From Gnetum montanum (taxonomy: Eukaryota; Streptophyta; Gnetopsida; Gnetales; Gnetaceae), in contig MNCI01012713.1 in assembly GCA_015680685.1 (NCBI GenBank), forward strand, positions 724,003 through 788,002: a stretch of DNA of 64,000 bases. Reading direction: 5' to 3'. Shown in pieces: positions 57,194-64,000 of this stretch. Numbering within the stretch: the stretch's first letter is position 1; every line of letters begins with the position of its first letter. The position numbers and the translations under genes are program-made. The notes beneath the pieces are model-generated. The model was not told the origin of the DNA and did no database searches. It was given only the letters and a program-made list of their open reading frames with translations.

Positions 57194-58135
57194 TGATGAG
57201 TGGTTGAAGGTACCCCTATGCCCAACCATACGAATCACAAAGTGTTCACATGAAATTTGATCAAATTCTATGGACTCTCTAATTTCCAATGCACTAGTCT
57301 TCTAGGAAGTGAACCTTGCCCTAATGGTCATTCATTGTCTTCCCACTTACACTTGCAATGCACAATGATATGGTTAAGTGTAATCAAGGCATATGATTTT
57401 TATCATTTTATGTTTTATAGTTTTGATACTTAAAGAAAGAGATGAGATAAATTGAGAACTAATTTAATTTAACTATTTAACTAATCTCTAACTAGTCCTA
57501 ACATAAGCATCGAGTCCCACTTTCCATACATGTCCTAAGCCCACGTATCCACTGTTGGGTTACCAAGCACTACGTTATTGGTGCACCAAGCAATAATGTT
57601 GTTGGGATTACCAAGTGAATATGTGTTTTTTTTTTTTGAAGAGGTTGTACTTATGTACTTAATATATTTAGCCTAATTGATTAAAGTCTAATTTAGCTTA
57701 ATTGATTAAATATTTAATGAAAATAATGAATGCATAAATAAAAAATTTAAGCTATCCAAAATGTTGCAAGGTTTATCAAGAAGCTTGTCTTTATTATTGT
57801 ACACACTAGTGTGGTTCAAGTACAACAATTCTCAAATAAAGATTTGTACACTCAATGACTCCTATTATGAGCACTCGGGGAAAATATTCTAACTTTCAAA
57901 TAGAAAAACTACAAGAGCTCTGCTACTACTATGACTTCTCATTCATAAACATGGTTGGGGAGCTCATATTTATAGTTTTTACTCTAGGGTTGCATTGATG
58001 GGGCCCCGTCAACATAGCAAACACTACGTTGACGTGGCCCCTTCAATGTAGCAAACATTACATCAATGCAACCCCATCGACGGGGCAACACCACGTAAAT
58101 AGGGCCCTATCGATGCAACACTTTGATGCTCATCA
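57194..58135 (-). repeat. 5' LTR of A3
   Basis: 942 bp, TGATGAGTGG...GATGCTCATCA, full inverted ends. TATA-like box at 57967-57975 on the minus strand. Two or more copies of the U3 repeat at 57990-58085. Confidence 0.92.
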
Positions 58136-58140
58136 AAGAT
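58136..58140. other. Target-site duplication of A3, right copy (AAGAT)
   Basis: Matches 44138-44142 exactly. Confidence 0.95.
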
Positions 58141-59477
58141 GAAATGATATTAAAGAATGGAAAGGCATGTATTTCTAATTGTGATTTTAGGAAGAAAATT
58201 TTGTTTAAAAAGCATTATAGTGGAATGGCAAGTCACATGGGTAGGGATAAAAAATTGGAACTTATGGGTAGGCACTATTTTTGGCTTGGTATGATAATAG
58301 AAGTTTCAAACTTTTTGAAGGAGTGCTTGACATGTTAGAAGTTCAAAGGAGGTAAAGGTGTGGATGGACACTATATGCCTTTGCCAATTCCCAAAGGTCC
58401 ATGGGAAAGTGTGTCAATGGACATCATGAGTGGTATTCTAAAGACCAAAAGTGAGAATGATGCAATTTTTGTTGTTGTAGATAAGTTCTCCAAGATTGTA
58501 CATTTTATTCCATGTAATAATGTGAGTGATGCCTCTCATGTTGCAAATTTGTTTTTCCAACATGTGAAGTTGCATGGTATTCCTTTAAATATTGTTAGTG
58601 ATGGAGACTCAAAATTCACAAGTCATTTTCGAAGGTCCCTTTGGAAAATTTTAGGAACAAAGTTGAATTTTTCTAGTGCATATCATCCACAATTTAATGG
58701 CCAAACAAAGATGGTGAATAAATCCTTGCTAAACATATTGAGATGTTTGTGTGATGGACAACCAAATAAGTAGGAAAAATTATTGTGTGATGTTGAATTT
58801 TCATATAATAATTCTTTTCATGTTGCTATTGGCAAAAGCCCATTTGAGGTGAATTATGGGGCTTGTTTAAATATGGTGGAAACTTTGCAAAGCTTTGATG
58901 ATGAAGTTCAACTTGGTGTTAATTTTTTGTAAGAGATGAGGAATGTCCATGCACAAGTAAAATCAAATCTTAAGAAGTAGGGTAAAGAGAGATTCCTCAA
59001 AAGAAATAAAGGCAAGTGGAAGCCTAATTTTATTATTAGTGACTTGGTTTGTGTGCGCTTGAAGAAGAAGAAATTGAGAGATGTTGACTTCTTTAAATTG
59101 AAAGCTAAGAACATGGGGCCTTTCAAATCAAGGCTAAGATTAATGATAATGCTTCTGAGATTGATTTACCAAATGATGTTGGTATGTATTTTATGTTTAA
59201 TGTTTTAGATCTTGTGCACCATCATGGAATAGCTGATGAGGAGACCATACAAGGTAGCATCAATGAGTTAAAGGGGACGATTGATGAGTCCAAACCTTCA
59301 ATGGAGAGGAAGGTAATCGCACTCAAGTAGGGAAAAGCTTCTAGTACTCAAGTATTGAAGAGGCATGAATACTTGATCCATTGGGAGGATCAATCTACTG
59401 ATGATGATGTATGGGTCCATGAGACCAAATTTTTTGAGTGGGAAATCACTTCAATCCCTACTCCCTTATTCACATGA
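58141..59477 (+). pseudogene. Integrase and chromodomain of family B, right of A3
   Basis: Continues B pol across A3. H2C2 zinc finger (HMGRDKKL...HYFWLGM, then CLTC), core with SMDIMSG (first Asp kept), VSDGDSKFTSHF (second Asp kept), and NGQTKMVNKS, where the catalytic Glu is Lys (codon 58708-58710). SYN-S-H, SPFEV and VCVRLKKKKLRDVDFFKL-like C-terminal parts follow. A frameshift at about 59125 precedes the chromodomain (59344-59430: KRHEYLIHWEDQS, DDVWVHE). Stop at 59475-59477. In-frame TAGs at 58336, 58771 and 58978. Chromodomains direct insertion to marked chromatin. Confidence 0.9.
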
Positions 59478-59486
59478 GTTCACTTT

Positions 59487-59506
59487 TTGAAAGGAGGGAG
59501 AGCTAG
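59487..59506 (+). promoter_or_regulatory. Polypurine tract of family B
   Basis: TTTGAAAGGAGGGAGAGCTAG-type tract ends directly before TGTAGGAACACC, the position expected for a plus-strand priming site 10-30 bases after the pol stop. Confidence 0.75.
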
Positions 59507-60300
59507 TGTAGGAACACCTCTTCCAATTCCCTTATGCTTTGTCCTACAAGTTGGTTTTGTAGGTTTTCGCACTTGAAGGAGACTTGGACAAGTGCATCCT
59601 ATTTTTGTGTTTCTTCTTATGTTGATTTTCGATGATGATGATTCCTAGATGTTTTTGCATTTTGAGAGGTATTTTGACTCATTTTCATGAGTTTAGGGGG
59701 TTCCATGGTGCATGGGAACTTGTTTGAAGGCATTTGGAGGTTCCAGGCATCAAAATGATCATTTTTATTTTTGACATGTACAAGTTAGACGTCTACCCAA
59801 AATTGTAGATGTCTAAGCTTTGACATCTACCCAAAATTGTAGATTTCTCAAGACCAAATGAGACCTCTACTAATAATAGTAAACTTCTCACCCAAGAGCT
59901 GGGTTTTCATAATAGACATTCCAGCAAAGCTAGAGACATCTCAGACGATAATGGAAAAAGCTCCAACATGGTGATTTTGTTGGGAAAACATCTGAAAGAC
60001 TCCAAATCCTTGTGGAAAATATCTAGAAAGGAAAATAGGAAGATTTCTAGGGTTTTGGACCTCTATAATATATATGTATCCATCCATGAAAAGAAAAGAG
60101 CGGAAAGTGCATATATGCACCAAAGTGAGAGAAAACACTCTTGAGAGTGGAGAGTTAAGCAAGAGAGATTGGGTGAGTGCATTTGATGATTGCAACTCCA
60201 AGATTAGTTGGTGGTATGTTGGTCTATGTGTTCTATTCTATAAATCCTATTGTAATCTTCTAATAAATTAATTGAAGATAGCTAGTTTTCCTATTTTCTT
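59507..60300 (+). repeat. 3' LTR of family B, right end unresolved
   Basis: Starts TGTAGGAACACC after the polypurine tract. Holds a TATA-like ATAATATATATG stretch at about 60066 and polyadenylation-like AATAAATTA at about 60260. A short direct repeat (CTACCCAAAATTGTAGAT) occurs at 59793-59811 and 59826-59844. The CA end was not found with confidence, and no matching LTR is seen at B's left end. Confidence 0.55.
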
Positions 60301-60559
60301 GCAAAAAGTTTTATCTTTGAATAGTATCTAGATTTAGTGCATTGAAGATGATTTAATTATTGGAGTGAAACTGCTCCATAGTCATAGCATTTTGTCTATT
60401 ATCTTAAAACCTTTAATTTGGTAACACCATTCTTCTAAGTCCTAGATCACTTTATCTTCATTAAGAAATTTAAATGTGTCTAACCACCAGCCAAGGAATT
60501 ATTTTATTATTTACATATTAAATTTGATATTTGACCATTCATCTTTGAATTAGATTTTG

Positions 60560-60780
60560 GATTAGCAACACTAATAATCTTTGCAATGACTATGTGGCTA
60601 GTTAGGTTGATCGTAAGCCAAATGCTACGCTAACAATCTTTGCAGTGACTATGCAACTAGTTAGGATGGTAGTGAACTAGATACTTACATTATCAACTAG
60701 GTTGATAAGTTTCATTTATCTTTGTAGTGACTATGCAATGAGCTAAGTCAATAGTGCACTAGGTACTTATGGCCAAAAAC
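60560..60780. repeat. Degenerate tandem repeat, about 3 units
   Basis: The motif AATCTTTGCAGTGACTATGC, then ACTAGTTAGGNTGATAGTG and a TAGGTACTTA-type end, recurs near 60570, 60635 and 60720. The spacing varies from about 60 to 90 bases. Confidence 0.65.
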
Positions 60781-60884
60781 ATATATGATTTATTTTTGTT
60801 ACCACCATTTATGCTCAATCAATGTGTAAAGTTTGCCTTTATTTTTCATGAACATATAATATATGTCCATTAGATCCTATGAGT

Positions 60885-61112
60885 CTTCAAATGTAATAAA
60901 GCTTTAGGTTGAGTTATAATTCCTAATATCATATTCCATGGATATGTCAATGATATGTTATCTAAATGTAATAAACTTTCAGCTTTAGTTATAATTCCTA
61001 ATCACATATTTCATAAATGTATTAATGGTATGTTATCTAAAGGGAATAAAGCTTTAACTTTAATTATAACTAGTAATAACATATTCTATAGATGTGTTAA
61101 TGATACATAGTT
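60885..61112. repeat. Tandem repeat of about 75 bp, 3 units
   Basis: AATGTAATAAAGCTTTAGGT, a TTATAATTCCTAAT block and GTTAATGATATGTTATCTAA recur three times with substitutions. Confidence 0.75.
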
Positions 61113-62142
61113 GCTAAAAAATAAACCTTTTGTGAGGTTTCCCATTGACAAAAAATCATTAAGAAATAGCATTCCAAACATAGCATTTGATTCAGATTGT
61201 ATCAAAAACATTTTTTCAAAGTGCAACACATTTCTAATAAAAATATCTTACTGTTGCATAATATATAAATTTATATAAAATGACATTCAACACTCAACTT
61301 ATGCTCATTGATTTTGACATTATGTTTGTAAAATTGCATTTAAGAGAGAAGGTAAATGGTCAAACTCTTGCAGATAACATTTACTTGAATGAACTAATTT
61401 ATTGAATGAACTAACTAAAGAAGTTCATATATCTGATATTATCAATGTATAATGCTTTCTTTCTAAATGCTATTATTATATCTATAATATGTCGATGTCC
61501 CCCTACACTTTACTTGGTAAACTTTGAAGGTTTTGGAGATTGCACTTTACATGACAAATTTTGAAAGTTTTGGAGACAATTCTTGCACTTTGAGATCATT
61601 GATGATATTCAGCTTTTATTACAAATTGTTGGTGACTAGTGTCATGCTTCACCTAGTGAAAATATTTGTGAAATTGTTTTTGTTAAAGTTTTTTTTTTTT
61701 TTTTTTCATCTTTAATTATTCTTTAAATTGTTTTTGTTGGGTTCATCATTGATGAATAGTACTTTTGGATTTTCTTATAGATACTTGAATTTACCTAAGT
61801 TGGCTTAATTATTTCATCCATTTAGTGTAATTTTGCTCAACAAGTTGTAAGTATGCTTTCCATTTTTTAGAGTTTTTTTATCTTCTTTATGTTACATCTA
61901 AATCTCACACACTATTACATATGTTAGATTACAAGTATTGTTAACATGTGCCAAACTACTAGACTATGAGGTAGATGTTAACATGTTGTAGCTACTAAAT
62001 ATTTTGATATTTTATCTGCTAAATTTTTAAGGTTTTAAGGTTGTTGTTGCATTCACTATTTTAGAGTTGCTATTGCATTCAAAGTTTATTTTGCAACTTA
62101 ATACCTAATAGTTGTTCTAGATACATTTTTGTATAATAGTAT

Positions 62143-63677
62143 TGTTGATGCGTAAATTTTGGACACGCCGCCAACACCTGTGAAAACTCGTTTTAGGAGA
62201 CTTTTGCCTAGGGCGCCTCCCGTATGGGTATGGAAACCCGGGAATAGTCTCAGCTGGAAAGGGCAATGTGACGAAACAATAGTAACAATATTTAAAACAA
62301 AATATCAAAACAAAAGTTTAGATTTAATTTGATGTAATATTCAAATACTTCAATTAATTTAATCTTTGGAACTCAAAATAATTTGTGCAGTTAAATTCAA
62401 ATTTCATGTCTCGTTGTTGCTGCCTTCGTGGCGCATGTAACAACTACTTGGGAGATATGAGGACTGCTCGCTGCCAAACCCCAGAGAACCTGCAACGTGC
62501 ACAGAGTTGACATTGCTCTGCGCGCAGCAGCTGGGCAAAACCAGTGCATAGCCGCAAGAAGAAGACTAGGTGTCGTTGCCAACGTAGGAGAGACCGCCAA
62601 CCACCTGAGCGAGCTTGCCGTTGTTGCCGCGGTTGCGGTTATGGTCGTGGGCGTAGAAAAAAAATAGAGGGCACGCAGATCTCACCACGTGTGGAGCAGA
62701 CTGTGCAGGTGCGGGCTGCAGCGAAGGCAGATGGGCTGCAGCGGGTGGAAGAACAGTGAGACGTCGTAGTTTCGCGTGCAGCCAGGGAGGAGAAGGATGC
62801 ACAGCGGCGATGGTGGAAAAAAACCATCGGCGGAGGAAGAAAAGAGAGGCCTGTGTCACACACGAAGGCCGCGATCGTGGAGGGATGGACAGCGCGGGTG
62901 GACGATTGGCAGCAATAGAAAAATACGGGGACTGTTCACCAAAGTGTGCACGCGAGGCTGGTAAATTAAGCGTGAGCACCCTCGGCCACGACCTGATCTG
63001 GCCGCGGCTACACAGATCTTGTAGATCTGGCCGCGGGTTGAGCAAGGGAGGCGGCGCAGTGGCAGCGGAGGAGACAGGGCGGCGTGAAACAACAGGAGAG
63101 ACAGCACGGCAAGCACAGGACAGTAATGCGACAGCGCGGCAGTGGGCGGATGGCACGAGGTGGCGATGCAGCAGCAGCGACGTGGAAACGGCGGTGAAAC
63201 AGTAACGTGACGGCGGTAGCGGGAGCAGCTGGAACAGATGACTGCGCGAACGGCGGCCAAATGAAACCCTGGTTCGGTGCCTGCACAGGGTTTGGGCACA
63301 GAAGAAAGAAAATCGAACAGATCTGCCTGTCGGAGCCTCTAGAGAAGCCCGCTTCCAAAATCTACCTTCTCTCCCCTCATTTATAGTGGTGACCCTGTAG
63401 GAGGGAGGAGAAACCTAACCCTAATTGCTAGCCACCTTTCCACATCAGAGCCATCTAAAAAATAAAAATACAAGAAATAAGCTTTAAATTTATATTTTAT
63501 TTTATTCTTAAAATCTGTCTTTTCTTCTTTTACGGGCCAACAAAGCCCACCAGCACATGGACAATGGACATGTGCAAGCTCATGGCGCTCTATTTTTTAT
63601 TTTAACTTTTATATTTTTTATATTAAACTCGTTCAAACAAGGCCCTATGCCTAGCATGGGTGAGGTTGGCCTCAACA
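62143..63677 (-). repeat. LTR-like sequence E2, CpG-rich, related to insertion E1
   Basis: The left end TGTTGATGCGTAAATTTTGG matches E1's end 19 of 20. Homology continues for about 130 bases (CCTAGGGCGCC, GAATAGTCTCAGCTGG). On the minus strand TGTTGAG at 63677 begins the LTR, preceded by GTTTGGGGGCTAAG, a good polypurine tract, so it may be the 3' LTR of a minus-strand element extending beyond the window. A TATA box (minus CTATAAATGAGG) lies at 63375-63386. 62400-63350 is strikingly GC- and CpG-rich, which explains the long but meaningless open frames there. Confidence 0.6.
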
Positions 63678-64000
63678 CTTAGCCCCCAAACTACAGATTG
63701 CATGCAAGTGCAAGGACTAGAAAATTTTAAATGAAAATGCAAATGATGGGGAAAACAAAAACAACATAAAACAAGAAATGCAAACTTGAAAATAAACTAT
63801 AATGTTCTAAACATGATCAAAATAACCAAAATAATCAAAAGAGACACTGACATAAGCCATCCAAACAACCATTAAAATCTAATTTATTGATATTTTGACT
63901 AAGATCTATAGATATATATGTGTAATTATATATATATATGTAAATATATACTTAACCTCTCCTCCTCAATATTCTCACAGGGTAACAGTAAAAGTATGCA
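63678..64000 (-). other. Possible polypurine tract and internal region of the E2 element
   Basis: CTTAGCCCCCAAAC at 63678-63691 reads GTTTGGGGGCTAAG on the minus strand. The rest is A-rich with TATATATA near 63910-63950. No coding is seen. Confidence 0.4.

Larger units (their letters stand above)
44143..58135 (-). mobile_element. Family A element copy A3, nearly full length, nested in B
   Basis: 13993 bp between two TGATG...CATCA LTRs with perfect 5-bp target duplication. Minus-strand order from the right: 5' LTR, primer site, gag, protease, RT, RNase H, integrase, spacer with internal promoter, 3' ORF, polypurine tract, 3' LTR. In a hand alignment of about 240 LTR bases the two LTRs differ at roughly one base in eight, so the insertion is old. 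All genes carry stops. Confidence 0.92.
60301..62142. other. AT-rich region right of family B
   Basis: No gene recognised. Contains the two short tandem arrays listed separately, and T-runs (61690-61706). May include the end of B's LTR. Confidence 0.5.

Noticed and set aside
62566-63156. 196-codon minus-strand open frame, with several overlapping long frames on both strands
   Set aside because: High GC removes stop codons in all frames. The composition (Ala, Arg, Pro, Ser, Cys) is low-information, no domain is visible, and it sits inside an LTR-like sequence downstream of its TATA box.
1-64000. tRNA genes, snoRNAs, microRNA hairpins
   Set aside because: I looked for tRNA A/B-box patterns and obvious long hairpins and saw none convincing. 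A covariance-model scan was not possible.

Overview
The window looks like gene-poor, repeat-dense nuclear DNA from a seed plant with a very large genome. A gymnosperm, probably a conifer, is my inference; it rests on the AT-rich base composition, the old and strongly decayed Ty3/gypsy elements, the nested insertions and the captured plant gene fragments. No intact cellular gene is visible. Almost everything is transposable-element DNA or broken copies of plant genes.

Two LTR-retrotransposon families dominate. Family A lies on the minus strand. It has LTRs of about 0.91-0.98 kb with TGATGAG...CTCATCA ends, a tRNA-Asp-like primer binding site, gag, protease, RT, RNase H and integrase, and then an extra coiled-coil ORF before the 3' LTR, in the position of the Athila envelope-like ORF. 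There are three copies: A1 (1-7268, cut by the window edge), A2 (16671-32285, carrying two insertions and a pol deletion) and A3 (44143-58135, the most complete). Family B lies on the plus strand and is a chromodomain-bearing chromovirus. Its gag-RT-RNase H part appears twice (13678-16665 and 41272-44142). Its integrase and chromodomain part appears once (58141-59477).

The layout is a tandem duplication of about 25 kb. The block 'X' (7269-13100) plus the left part of B and an A element recurs as 32286-40688 plus B plus A. A3 sits inside B pol with a perfect 5-bp target duplication (AAGAT at 44138-44142 and 58136-58140), and B's reading frame resumes exactly across it. A2 has the same left flank (B, AAGAT) but has the right flank of A1 (ATGAT). 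A2 therefore looks like the crossover product of unequal recombination between two A elements about 25 kb apart, which duplicated everything between them.

Block X carries, in both units, an unrecognised multi-exon gene remnant with conserved splice sites, a CCR4-type deadenylase remnant, a 45-bp minisatellite and a 5S-rRNA-derived segment. A longer CCR4-like pseudogene is present only in the second unit. Inside A2 lies a separate 4.15-kb insertion (19318-23470, TSD CTTTG, ends TGTTGGC/GCCAACA) that contains a cytochrome P450 fragment, an alpha-carbonic anhydrase fragment and an assembly gap. A2 also carries a 1.19-kb insertion with 20-bp perfect inverted ends (26777-27964, TSD CACAT). A related, CpG-rich LTR-like sequence starts at 62143.

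All calls come from reading the sequence and from hand comparison. Percent identities and domain edges are approximate.
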